Source: Hydrogenophaga sp.
GTDB taxonomy: Bacteria > Pseudomonadota > Gammaproteobacteria > Burkholderiales > Burkholderiaceae_C
Length of the DNA stretch: 42,603 nucleotides
Assembly: GCA_030696525.1 (NCBI GenBank)
Contig: JAUYSB010000271.1
Location: 1-42,603 of the forward strand
Direction of reading: 5' to 3'
Positions 33,528 through 41,778 of this stretch are shown piece after piece. Position numbers and translations under genes: made by a program. The notes beneath the pieces were generated by a model. The model did no database searches. It was not told the origin of the DNA and saw only the letters and a program-made list of their open reading frames with translations. How positions within the stretch are numbered: the stretch's first letter is position 1; every line of letters begins with the position of its first letter.

Positions 33528-34381
33528 CAACTGCTCCGATGCTCCAAGGTTGTGTCTACCGAAGTCGTTGGGCCCCACATCGCCAGGTGGGGAGACTGGG
33601 GCACGGCGATGGCACTGTCAACGACCTTGAGCCACCACGACTCGGGCACCCGGTCGGCGGGCGAATCGCGGCTTTCATCATACGCCACTGGCCAAATTTG
33701 CAAATCCTCGCCCAGGTGGGCCTGGGCACAGCGCGCCAAGGCCTGTACCGGCGCCTCCAGGGCCTGCGTCAGCGCTTGCGCGTGGCCGTGCGAGCGCACA
33801 CCACCCAGCGCCATGGGCACCAGCAAGGGGTGCAAGTCGCCCACCTGCAGCAGCACCTTGACGGCATTGTAGGCCTCCACCACCGAACGCGGCTGTCCGT
33901 CCAGCGCCACCAGCGGGCGCGCCGCCGTGCCTTGCAGGCACACCGCCAGCAGGTCGGCCGGCGCGGTCAGCAACACATGTGATCCGGCTGGGACAGCGGC
34001 CACCAGGCGCTGCCACGCCCCCTGCGCACCGGCACCGTGGGCCTGGTTGGCCAGTCGCAACAGGCCTTGCCGGCCCGGCAGAATACACACGCCCGGGGCG
34101 GCTTCGTCGACCAGGTAGGCGGCACGGACGTTGGCGTTGGCGCCTGGCGCTGCGTCCGACACATTCAACCGCGCCAACAAGTCCTGCCCGGGCGCCTCGT
34201 CGGCCATGCCGTCGATCACACACACCGGCTCGCCCTGCAAGGAAAACCGGCGCGCCAACAGCCACAGCAGCCGGTGCGACACCCCGCCCTGCACCATCGC
34301 CGGCACGGCGATGAAGCGGGTGACAAAGGCTAGCGACGCGTAGGCGTGCAGGCCGTGGGCCTGGTCAAACACTTCACGCAT
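33527..34381 (-). CDS. flhG: FlhG-like flagellar number regulator with degenerate ATPase site
   Basis: A 284-residue protein (start 34381; an ATG at 34390 is possible) located exactly where flhG is expected, between flhF and fliA and overlapping both. Residues 6-11, DQAHGL, match the DQAxxL motif by which FlhG activates the FlhF GTPase. The C-terminal part RPLVALDGQPRSVVEAYNAVKVLLQ corresponds to the conserved SI-x-DAY-x-x-IK region. The deviant Walker A motif of MinD-type ATPases is missing; the aligned segment reads AVPAMVQGGVSHRLLW, and the following Asp motifs are also poor. It probably cannot bind ATP normally. Identification is by context and these two motifs. Confidence 0.75.
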   Translation of the reverse strand: MREVFDQAHGLHAYASLAFVTRFIAVPAMVQGGVSHRLLWLLARRFSLQGEPVCVIDGMADEAPGQDLLARLNVSDAAPGANANVRAAYLVDEAAPGVCILPGRQGLLRLANQAHGAGAQGAWQRLVAAVPAGSHVLLTAPADLLAVCLQGTAARPLVALDGQPRSVVEAYNAVKVLLQVGDLHPLLVPMALGGVRSHGHAQALTQALEAPVQALARCAQAHLGEDLQIWPVAYDESRDSPADRVPESWWLKVVDSAIAVPQSPHLAMWGPTTSVDTTLEHRSS

Positions 34382-35864
34382 TCCAGCCATCCAGGATGAC
34401 GGGCGCCACCGACGGTTGCGAGAAGTACAAACCCAGTTCGCTGGCCTGCGGGTCGTAGGCCGATTTGCCGGTGCTGGACATGGACTGGCGCACCAGGGCG
34501 GCCGCATCGGCGCGTTGCCAGTCTTCGGGCACCCGTTGCCCGGTGCTGACGCCACGCAACACCATTTGATGGCGGATCAGGGCGTCCAGCGCCGGGCCCA
34601 GCTTGGGGGCTTCGTCCAGCTTGGACAGGACCACACCGTACAGATCGCTGCCCTTGTAGGCGTTGATGACGTCGTCCAGCGTGTCGCCGTGGCTGCCGGC
34701 ATTGAGCACCAGCAGCTTCTTGATCTTGTTCGAGCCCAGCAGCGCCAACATGTCTTCAATGCGCGGGTCGTGCTGGCCCAGACCGGCGGTGTCGATGATG
34801 ACCATGCGCTTGTTGGACAACAGGGCCAGCAGGTCCTGCAAGGCGGCGCGGTCGTGCGCCAGGTGGGCCACCACGCCCAGCATGCGACCGTAACTGCGCA
34901 GTTGTTCGTAGCCGGCCACGCGGTAGGTGTCCAGTGTGATCAGGCCGACGCTGTTGGCGCCATAGGCCTTGACACACTGCGCGGCCAATTTGGCTGCGGT
35001 GGTGGTTTTGCCCACGCCGGTGGCGCCGATCAGGGCGTACACCCCGCCTTCGTCGCACAACGATGAGCTGGCATCGGCCGTTTTGAGGTTGCGCACCAGC
35101 ACATCCTGCGTCCACTTGAAGGCATCGGCGGCGTTCAATTCGGGGGGCATGCGCTCCAGCACGGCGCGCGCCATGGCGGCCGAATAGCCAGCCCGCAAGA
35201 GCTTGAGCATGAGGTTGGACTGGATGGGGTTTTGCCGCGAACTGCCCAACCACGACAAGGTGTTGAAGCGCTCCTCGATCAGGTCTTTCAAGGCATTGAG
35301 CTCACCGGTCAAGCGGGCCTCCACCGGGCTGGGGCCGCTGTGTTGCGGGGCCGGCGCTTCGGCCACCGGGCGCTGTGTGGCGGCAGGCTGGCGCACCAGC
35401 TCGGGCGCGTGCTGGGCCATGCGCTGGGGCGTGTTGACGGCGTCGGTGTAGCGCGCGGGGGTCTGCGTCTGTGGTGTGGCGGCCTGGGCAGGCTTGTCGC
35501 CGCCCAGCATCTCGCGGCGTTTGCGCAGCATGCGTTCGCGCACATAGTCCTGAAAGGACAAGGTGCTCATGGCCAGGGTTTCGGTGTCCTGTTCAACACT
35601 GGTCTGGCTGTTGCCCAACACCGGGCGCTCCAGTTGAGCCCGCTCCTGCAAGCTGCGCCGAGGCGCCTGGGTGCTGGCGTCGGCCGCGCGGAGCTGGGTG
35701 CGACCACCCGAGAGTTGGTCGAGGTTTTCCTCAGCGGTGGCCACCACCTCGAAGCCACCGTCGGTGGAGCGGCTCGACAGGATGACGGCCGAGTCGCCAA
35801 ACACGTTGCGGACCTTGGCCATGGCCTCACGCGAGGTGGGGGCGAGAAAGCGTTGAACGTTCAT
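34374..35864 (-). CDS. flhF: Flagellar placement GTPase FlhF
   Basis: SRP-type GTPase that places the flagellum, usually at the pole, 496 residues. The N-terminal B domain (MNVQRFLAPTSREAMAKVRNVFGDSAVILSSR) is followed by a variable linker rich in Gln and Pro. Next come the N domain (from about 185) and the G domain. G1 is GATGVGKTT (280-288), DTYRVAGYEQL is the G2 region, DTAGLG (358-363) is G3 and SKLDE (414-418) G4. The ATG at 35864 is chosen for the family N-terminus, 10 codons inside the longer frame. Its stop overlaps the flhG start. Confidence 0.95.
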   Translation of the reverse strand: MNVQRFLAPTSREAMAKVRNVFGDSAVILSSRSTDGGFEVVATAEENLDQLSGGRTQLRAADASTQAPRRSLQERAQLERPVLGNSQTSVEQDTETLAMSTLSFQDYVRERMLRKRREMLGGDKPAQAATPQTQTPARYTDAVNTPQRMAQHAPELVRQPAATQRPVAEAPAPQHSGPSPVEARLTGELNALKDLIEERFNTLSWLGSSRQNPIQSNLMLKLLRAGYSAAMARAVLERMPPELNAADAFKWTQDVLVRNLKTADASSSLCDEGGVYALIGATGVGKTTTAAKLAAQCVKAYGANSVGLITLDTYRVAGYEQLRSYGRMLGVVAHLAHDRAALQDLLALLSNKRMVIIDTAGLGQHDPRIEDMLALLGSNKIKKLLVLNAGSHGDTLDDVINAYKGSDLYGVVLSKLDEAPKLGPALDALIRHQMVLRGVSTGQRVPEDWQRADAAALVRQSMSSTGKSAYDPQASELGLYFSQPSVAPVILDGWNA

Positions 35865-35883
35865 GGGTTGTCTCCAGCAGCGC

Positions 35884-38004
35884 TCAGGCTGCAACCTCTC
35901 CGAGGATGGGGCCGATGCGGATCAAATGGGTTTCCGGGATTTCGCTGTGCGCCAGCACCTGCAGCCGGGGTGCGGCGCGGCGCAACAGGCGGGCCATGGC
36001 GGCTCGGATGGCATCGGGCACCAGCAGGCAGGCGGGCACGCCCTGCTCTTCCTGTTGGTTGGCCACCTGCGCGGCAGAACGGGTCAGCATGTCGGCCACG
36101 CCGGGGTCCAGCGCCGCGGTCGGGCCGCCACCCAGGGCCTGGGTCAACAAACGCTCCAGGCCGGGTTCGATGGCGATGACTTCAAGCTCTTTGACCGGGC
36201 CATAGATCTGCTGAACGATGGCCGGCGACAAGGCGGTGCGCACGCGCCGGGCCAGTTCCACCGGATCAGAGGTGTGGCCAGCGTGTTCGGCCAGCGATTC
36301 GATGATGGTGCGGATGTCGCGGATGTGCACGCCTTCTTCCAGCAGAAGCTGCAGGACTTTCTGGAACACACCGATGGGGACCATCTTGGGCACCACTTCC
36401 TCGATCAGCTTGGGGGCTTGTTTGGCCACGTGTTCCACCAGTTCCTGGGTTTCGGTGCGGCTGAGCAACTTTGCGGCCTGCACTTGCATCAAGTGTGACA
36501 AATGGGTGGCCAGCACGGTCTCGGAATCAACCACCGTATAGCCCGCCATTTGCGCGTTTTCACGTTGGCGCTCGTCGATCCAGTTGGCGGGCAGGCCGAA
36601 GGCGGGATCGGTGGTGGCGGTGCCGATCAACGGCGTTTTGGCGCCGCCGGGGTTGATGGCCAGGAACTGGCCCGGGAACACCTCACCCTCACCCACCACC
36701 ACACCGCGCAGGGTGATGCGGTAGGCGCTGGGGCGCAGCTCCAGGTTGTCGCGCACATGCACGGGCGGCGGCAGGAAACCGACCTCCTGCGCAAACTTCT
36801 TGCGCACGCCTTTGATGCGGGTCAGCAAGTCGCCCTGGCGGCTCTTGTCCACCAGGGGGATCAGGCGGTAGCCCAGCTCCAGCCCCAGCAGATCGACCGG
36901 CATCAGGTCGTTCCAACTGGCTTCGGTGTCCACCGGCGGCGCGCCGGCCGCACCGCCAGCCACACCGCCGGCCGCAGCGACCTGGGCGTCGGCGGCGGCC
37001 TTGGGCTTGCGCGCTTCCTGCGTCAACCAGAACGCCAGCCCGCCGATGAAGGCGGCAAAACCCAGGAACACCAGATGGGGCATGCCCGGTACGCTGCCTA
37101 GCAGGGCGATCACCGCCGCCGTCACGCCCAGGATGCGGGGCGAGGCGAACATCTGGCTCATGATCTGGTCGCCCAAGTCCTCATCCTTGCCCACACGTGA
37201 CACCACCATGGCGGCGGCCACCGAAATCAGCAGCGACGGCACCTGTGCCACCAGCGCGTCACCCACAGCCAGGGTGATGTAGGAGCTGGCGGCCTGCGAG
37301 GCGCTCAGGTCGTGCTGCAGCATGCCCACCGCAAAACCACCAATGATGTTGATGAACAGGATGAGAATGCCGGCCACCGCATCGCCACGCACGAACTTGC
37401 TGGCACCGTCCATGGAGCCGAAAAAATCGGCCTCTTCGCCCACTTCGGCACGGCGCTTCTTGGCTTCGGCTTCGTTGATCAGGCCGGCGTTGAGGTCGGC
37501 GTCGATGGCCATCTGTTTGCCAGGCATGGCGTCCAGGGTGAAACGCGCGCCAACCTCGGCGATGCGCTCCGAGCCCTTGGTGATCACCACGAAGTTGATC
37601 ACCACCAGGATGGCAAACACGATCAGACCGACAGCGAAGTTGCCGCCGATCAACACGTTGCCAAAGGCCTCGATCACATGGCCGGCGGCGTCGGTGCCGT
37701 TGTGCCCTTCCATCAGCACCACCCGGGTGGAGGCGACGTTGAGCGACAGGCGCAGCAGCGTGGTCAGCAGCAGCACGGTCGGAAATACCGCAAAGTCCAG
37801 CGCCCGCTTCATGTAGGAGGCGACCATCATCACCGACAACGCCAACGCGATGTTGAGCGTGAAAAACGCGTCCAGCATCCAGGTGGGCAGCGGCAGCACC
37901 ATCATGGCCAACACCACCATCACCAGCACCGGCGCGCCAATGGCGCGGTGCAGGCCGTGGTCCGGCCCCAGCCAGTTTTGCAGGCGTTGCATCACGAGGT
38001 TCAT
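35884..38004 (-). CDS. flhA: Flagellar type III export gate protein FlhA
   Basis: Large inner-membrane component of the flagellar export gate, 706 residues. Eight membrane helices fill the first 330 residues or so. The FHIPEP-type signature region (ASTRVVLMEGHNGTDAAGHVIEAFG, then FVVITKGSERIAEVGARFTLDAMPGKQMAIDADL) is intact. The cytosolic C-terminal half binds chaperone-substrate complexes and includes VVDSETVLATHLSHLM. The ATG at 38004 overlaps the flhB stop by 4 bases. Confidence 0.97.
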   Translation of the reverse strand: MNLVMQRLQNWLGPDHGLHRAIGAPVLVMVVLAMMVLPLPTWMLDAFFTLNIALALSVMMVASYMKRALDFAVFPTVLLLTTLLRLSLNVASTRVVLMEGHNGTDAAGHVIEAFGNVLIGGNFAVGLIVFAILVVINFVVITKGSERIAEVGARFTLDAMPGKQMAIDADLNAGLINEAEAKKRRAEVGEEADFFGSMDGASKFVRGDAVAGILILFINIIGGFAVGMLQHDLSASQAASSYITLAVGDALVAQVPSLLISVAAAMVVSRVGKDEDLGDQIMSQMFASPRILGVTAAVIALLGSVPGMPHLVFLGFAAFIGGLAFWLTQEARKPKAAADAQVAAAGGVAGGAAGAPPVDTEASWNDLMPVDLLGLELGYRLIPLVDKSRQGDLLTRIKGVRKKFAQEVGFLPPPVHVRDNLELRPSAYRITLRGVVVGEGEVFPGQFLAINPGGAKTPLIGTATTDPAFGLPANWIDERQRENAQMAGYTVVDSETVLATHLSHLMQVQAAKLLSRTETQELVEHVAKQAPKLIEEVVPKMVPIGVFQKVLQLLLEEGVHIRDIRTIIESLAEHAGHTSDPVELARRVRTALSPAIVQQIYGPVKELEVIAIEPGLERLLTQALGGGPTAALDPGVADMLTRSAAQVANQQEEQGVPACLLVPDAIRAAMARLLRRAAPRLQVLAHSEIPETHLIRIGPILGEVAA

Positions 38005-39158
38005 GCCAGGGCCTCCCGGGACTTGCGTTTGTAGTGGGGATCAAGTTCGGGCGGCACCTCAGGCGTGGGCTGCTCACCCGGCATGGGGCCTTCACCGCGC
38101 ATGGCCGCGCGCACCTGGTAGACGTAAGCCAGAACCTGGGCCACGGCCGTGAACAGCGCCGATGGAATTTCGTGGTCGATCTCGGTGTGGGCGTACAAGG
38201 CGCGGGCCAGCATAGGCGACTGCAGCACCGGCACCTGCGATTCGCGCGCCAGATCGCGGATGCGCAGGGCCACCAAGTCGGCGCCCTTGGCGATCACGCG
38301 TGGCGCCACCATGGTGTCGGCGTCGTACTTCAGGGCCACCGCGTAGTGGGTCGGGTTCATCACCACCAGGTCGGCCCCAGGCACGCGGCCCACGCTGTTG
38401 CCCTGGGCCAATTCGCGCTGGAGCTGCCGGCGCTTGCCCTTGACGTGGGGGTCGCCGTCCGACTCTTTGTGTTCTTGCTTGACTTCCTGCATGGACATGC
38501 GCAGCCGGTGTTTGTGCAGGTGAATTTGCAGCGGTACATCCACGAGGGCCACCAGGACCACCACCGCCAGCAGACCGGTGATGCCCACCGTCATCCACTC
38601 GCCCAGTTGGGACAGGGCCGAGTCGAGGGGGCGCATCAGCAGGCTACCAAAGTCGAACAGGTGCGACGACAAAAACATGCCGCCAATGACGGCCAGCACA
38701 GCGGCGTAGATGGTGAGCTTGAGCACCTCAAAAAACTGCTGGCGCGAAAACAGGCGACCGAACCCGGCCAGCGGACTGATCTTGGAGAACTCGGGCATCA
38801 AGGGCTTGACACTGTAGGCGTAGGCACCCGAGGCCACCGACGACAGCGTCACCAGCAACGCCAGCAACACCCCCAGCGGCAACACAACGGCCAGGCCTTG
38901 CAACACGGTGTCGTTGAGGGCGCCCAACAGCTGCTCGGGCCGCTCCAGCGTGGTGAGATTGAAGGCCAGTCGCGCGCGCATGACCATGCGCAAACGCTCG
39001 TAACCCCAGGGCGCCAACACTGACAGCAACACCATGCCGCCGCCCAGCACGGCCAGGTGCGTGAGGTCGCGCGAGCGGGGCGTTTGCCCGTCTTCACGGG
39101 CCTTTTTCAGGCGCCGTTCCGAGGCGGGTAAGTTGCGATCTTGCGTCGACGAATCCAT
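38001..39158 (-). CDS. flhB: Flagellar export specificity switch FlhB
   Basis: Inner-membrane protein that switches export from rod/hook to filament substrates, 385 residues. Four membrane segments (near 36-50, 88-108, 145-165, 190-208) are followed by the cytoplasmic domain. The self-cleaving NPTH site is at 268-271 within LVVMNPTHYAVALKY. The C-terminal tail (about 350-385) is proline-rich. First gene of the flhB-flhA-flhF-flhG-fliA run. The 107 bases upstream, to the next gene, should contain a promoter, but none matching sigma-28 was found on this strand. Confidence 0.97.
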   Translation of the reverse strand: MDSSTQDRNLPASERRLKKAREDGQTPRSRDLTHLAVLGGGMVLLSVLAPWGYERLRMVMRARLAFNLTTLERPEQLLGALNDTVLQGLAVVLPLGVLLALLVTLSSVASGAYAYSVKPLMPEFSKISPLAGFGRLFSRQQFFEVLKLTIYAAVLAVIGGMFLSSHLFDFGSLLMRPLDSALSQLGEWMTVGITGLLAVVVLVALVDVPLQIHLHKHRLRMSMQEVKQEHKESDGDPHVKGKRRQLQRELAQGNSVGRVPGADLVVMNPTHYAVALKYDADTMVAPRVIAKGADLVALRIRDLARESQVPVLQSPMLARALYAHTEIDHEIPSALFTAVAQVLAYVYQVRAAMRGEGPMPGEQPTPEVPPELDPHYKRKSREALA

Positions 39159-39265
39159 GGGTCAATCCAGCTTGGTTGGCCCATTGTCTGGCGAGATCCG
39201 ATTTTCTAAAGGGCGATAAAGGCCATGAATGCCAGCCTAATCCAGGCCGGTCTGCATCCCCCAGC

Positions 39266-39622
39266 TCAGGCGCCGGGCCCGCCGTTCACTGCGTTCAGCA
39301 ACAGCCCCTGCAACAGCTGCATCTCGCGACGGTAGTCCGCCACCTGATCCGGGGGGACAGCGTCGGCCACCATGTCCATGCCCTGCTGAAAATGGGCCAG
39401 CAACTCGGCAGGCTGCTTGTGGGTCGCGATCAATGCCGCCAACAAAGCGCGCTGCGCCGCCATCGCCGCATTGATTTCACGGGCCCATTCCACAAACTCC
39501 AGCAGCAGCTCCGACTGCCCCTGCGACTTAGGCCCCAGCGCCACCTGCGGGTACGCAAACAGCCGGGCGCCGGGCGCCTGTGCGGGGAGTCCGTCTGGCA
39601 CGGGCGGGCCCTGCGGGTCCAA
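39266..39622 (-). CDS. Small helical protein of unknown function after cheZ
   Basis: An unrecognised protein of 118 residues from a TTG start at 39622; a GTG at 39601 would give 111. It begins 2 bases after the cheZ stop, so translational coupling is likely. After a Pro/Gly-rich N-terminus, residues about 35-110 look all-helical (ELLLEFVEWAREINAAMAAQR, then LLAHFQQGMDMVADAVP, then REMQLLQGLLLNA). There is no signal peptide, membrane segment or cysteine. The placement between cheZ and flhB suggests a role in motility, but nothing in the sequence proves it. A short predicted frame by chance cannot be wholly ruled out. Confidence 0.6.
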   Translation of the reverse strand: MDPQGPPVPDGLPAQAPGARLFAYPQVALGPKSQGQSELLLEFVEWAREINAAMAAQRALLAALIATHKQPAELLAHFQQGMDMVADAVPPDQVADYRREMQLLQGLLLNAVNGGPGA

Positions 39623-39624
39623 GG

Positions 39625-40272
39625 CTAAAAACCCAGGCTGGCCAGCAGGTCGTCCACCTGCGACTGGTCGGTCACCACGTCGGTGCGGCCATCGGCGTCG
39701 ACCACCGGGCCAGAGAGCGCGGGCATGGTTTTGGGCGCGGCCTGGGCATGTTGCGCATGCTGCGCCTGCTCGGCCACCTCGGGGGGTGCGGTGGCCAGCA
39801 GCATCTTGACCAGTTGTTCTTCTATGGTGGCGGCCAGCGACACCACCTTCTTGATCACCTGGCCGGTCAGGTCGTGGAAGTCCTGCGCCATCATGATTTC
39901 GGTCAGGTGGTGGTCTGACTTCTCGCTGCTGGCCTGGATTTTTTCGGCCATCTGCACCAGCTCGGGCATGGCGGCGTTGAGCCCCGGCACCCGCCGGATG
40001 GTGTCGGCCAGCTCGCGGCTCATCTCGCTGAGCTTGCCCTGTTCGGCCTTGGCCTCGTCCACGTGGTTGAGCACCTTTTCGGCCGCCTCCCCCGTGAGGC
40101 GGGCGATGTACTGCAGGCGGCTCTGGGCGTCGGGCAGCTCTTCTGCCGTGCCCTTGAGCTTGTCGGCGTAACCGAGTTCGTTCAGCGCATCGTGCAACTG
40201 GCGCGTGATCGCGCCAAGCCGATGGTAGACCTCGGTGACTTTGCCTTCCTCGCTGGTCTGTGCGTTGTCCAT
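39625..40272 (-). CDS. cheZ: CheY-P phosphatase CheZ
   Basis: Cytoplasmic phosphatase that removes phosphate from CheY and so ends the turning signal. It has 215 residues. The active-site segment AQDFHDLTGQVIKKV holds Asp134 and Gln138, equivalent to the essential Asp and Gln of enterobacterial CheZ. The C-terminal CheY-binding peptide (QSQVDDLLASLGF) is intact. A small AQH repeat (QHAQHAQ) lies in the linker near residue 170. It follows cheY by 25 bases. Confidence 0.96.
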   Translation of the reverse strand: MDNAQTSEEGKVTEVYHRLGAITRQLHDALNELGYADKLKGTAEELPDAQSRLQYIARLTGEAAEKVLNHVDEAKAEQGKLSEMSRELADTIRRVPGLNAAMPELVQMAEKIQASSEKSDHHLTEIMMAQDFHDLTGQVIKKVVSLAATIEEQLVKMLLATAPPEVAEQAQHAQHAQAAPKTMPALSGPVVDADGRTDVVTDQSQVDDLLASLGF

Positions 40273-40297
40273 GCGCGGCGTCCTGTTGGGTGAACGT

Positions 40298-40684
40298 TTA
40301 AGACCAGCCCATTTTCTTGAAGATATTGGCCAGTTTGTCTTCGAGAGTGGCCTTGGTGAAAGGCTTGACGATGTACCCGGCGGCGCCCCCCTGGGCGGCC
40401 ATCACGATGTCTTCCTTGCGGGCCTCGGCGGTCACCATCAGCACCGGCAGGTGCTTGAGCTTTTCGTCGCCCTTGATTTCATTGAGCAGCTGGAAGCCGT
40501 TCATGTTGGGCATGTTGATGTCGCTCACCACGAAGTCGAACTTGCCGTTGCGCAGTTTTTGCAGCGCAGCAACCCCGTCTTCGGCCTCGTCGGCGTCGGC
40601 GTGACCGATTTCCTTCAACAGGTTGCGCACGATGCGGCGCATGGTTGAGAAATCGTCCACGATCAAAAATTTCAGTTCAGGCAT
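40298..40684 (-). CDS. cheY: Chemotaxis response regulator CheY
   Basis: Single-domain receiver, 128 residues, that binds the flagellar switch when phosphorylated. The acidic pair D10-D11 (LIVDDFST), phospho-acceptor D55 ([12 protein letters not shown]), T86 (LMVTAEA) and K108 (IVKPFT) are all present. A GGAG ribosome site precedes the ATG. Located between motB and cheZ; the 56-base gap from motB shows no sigma-28 consensus. cheA and cheW are not in this window. Confidence 0.97.
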   Translation of the reverse strand: MPELKFLIVDDFSTMRRIVRNLLKEIGHADADEAEDGVAALQKLRNGKFDFVVSDINMPNMNGFQLLNEIKGDEKLKHLPVLMVTAEARKEDIVMAAQGGAAGYIVKPFTKATLEDKLANIFKKMGWS

Positions 40685-40740
40685 AAAGTGCTCCGAAGGA
40701 ACAGGGTGCCAAGTGTAAGGCTTGCAAAGTTGTTTACCTT

Positions 40741-41763
40741 TCAGCGAGCGGACGGTGTGGCCGGCACGGGCACCGGCTGCGACACCTGCGAGGCCAGGTT
40801 GGGTACAAAAGACGGGCGCGCGGCGGCCGGCACCGGGGCGGCCGGCGTGGCCGGCACCTGGGTCAGGGCCTGCGGCCCGGCGGCCGGGTTGTTGAAACTC
40901 TGGCGCACGCGCTCCTCGGCCTCGCGTGTCATCACTGTCACGCTGATGCGCCGGTTGGTGGGCGAGGCCGGGTTGGCGGTGTCCAGCGGGTCGCTGGCGG
41001 CCATGCCCTGCATGCGCAAGAGCTTGTTGTCGGGCATGCCGCCGGCCACCAGTTCGCGGCGCGAGGCGTTGGCGCGGTCGGCCGAAAGCTCCCAGTTGCT
41101 GTAGCCGCGGTCGCCGCTGCCGTAGGGCGTGGCGTCGGTGTGGCCCGAGAGCGTGACCACGTTTTCAATGTCGCCCAGCGCAGCGCCGATTTCGCGCAGG
41201 ATGTCGCGCATGTAGGGTTTGACCAGCGCGCTGCCGACATCGAACATCGGCCGGTTCTGCTCGTCCACGATCTGGATCTGCAGGCCATCGGTCACCGTGT
41301 CGATGCGAATTTGACTTTGAAACTCGGCCAGCTTGGGGTTCTGCGTGATCAGCGTCGTCATCTTCTCCTTGAGCGCTTCGATGCGGGCCTGGTCTTTGCG
41401 CAGCTCGTCGCGCCGCGCCAGCTGCGCGCCCAGGGTGGACTGGGCACGCTCAGCGTCACCGCCGTCCACCTGGCCCGAGTTCTTGCTCAGGTCGCGCCCG
41501 CCGCCCGGCAGGATGCTGTCGCTGTTGCCGGTGCCGTCGCCGCCCATGAGCGTGACCTTGAGCGGGGACTGGAAGTACTCGGCGATGCCGTGCAGATCGC
41601 CCTTGGCGGTGGAGCCCAGCAGCCACATCAACAGAAAGAAGGCCATCATGGCCGTAACGAAGTCGGCGTAGGCGATCTTCCACGCGCCGCCATGGGCCGA
41701 GTGGCCCGCCTTCTTGACGCGCTTGACGATGATGGGTTGAAGCTGCTTGCCCTGCCCGGCCAT
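40741..41763 (-). CDS. motB: Flagellar stator protein MotB
   Basis: Stator subunit that anchors the motor to peptidoglycan, 340 residues. The single membrane helix carries the proton-binding Asp34 ([21 protein letters not shown]). The plug-like segment and linker follow. The OmpA-like peptidoglycan-binding domain spans about 180-285 ([46 protein letters not shown]). A Pro/Ala/Val-rich tail of about 45 residues ends the protein. It starts 15 bases after the motA stop. Confidence 0.97.
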   Translation of the reverse strand: MAGQGKQLQPIIVKRVKKAGHSAHGGAWKIAYADFVTAMMAFFLLMWLLGSTAKGDLHGIAEYFQSPLKVTLMGGDGTGNSDSILPGGGRDLSKNSGQVDGGDAERAQSTLGAQLARRDELRKDQARIEALKEKMTTLITQNPKLAEFQSQIRIDTVTDGLQIQIVDEQNRPMFDVGSALVKPYMRDILREIGAALGDIENVVTLSGHTDATPYGSGDRGYSNWELSADRANASRRELVAGGMPDNKLLRMQGMAASDPLDTANPASPTNRRISVTVMTREAEERVRQSFNNPAAGPQALTQVPATPAAPVPAAARPSFVPNLASQVSQPVPVPATPSAR

Positions 41764-41778
41764 GGTGGAGATCCTGGT

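Noticed and set aside
39200-39225. TAAAGGGCGATAA string upstream of flhB resembling sigma-28 parts
   Set aside because: The -35-like and -10-like pieces are directly adjacent instead of about 15 bases apart, and they read on the plus strand, away from flhB.
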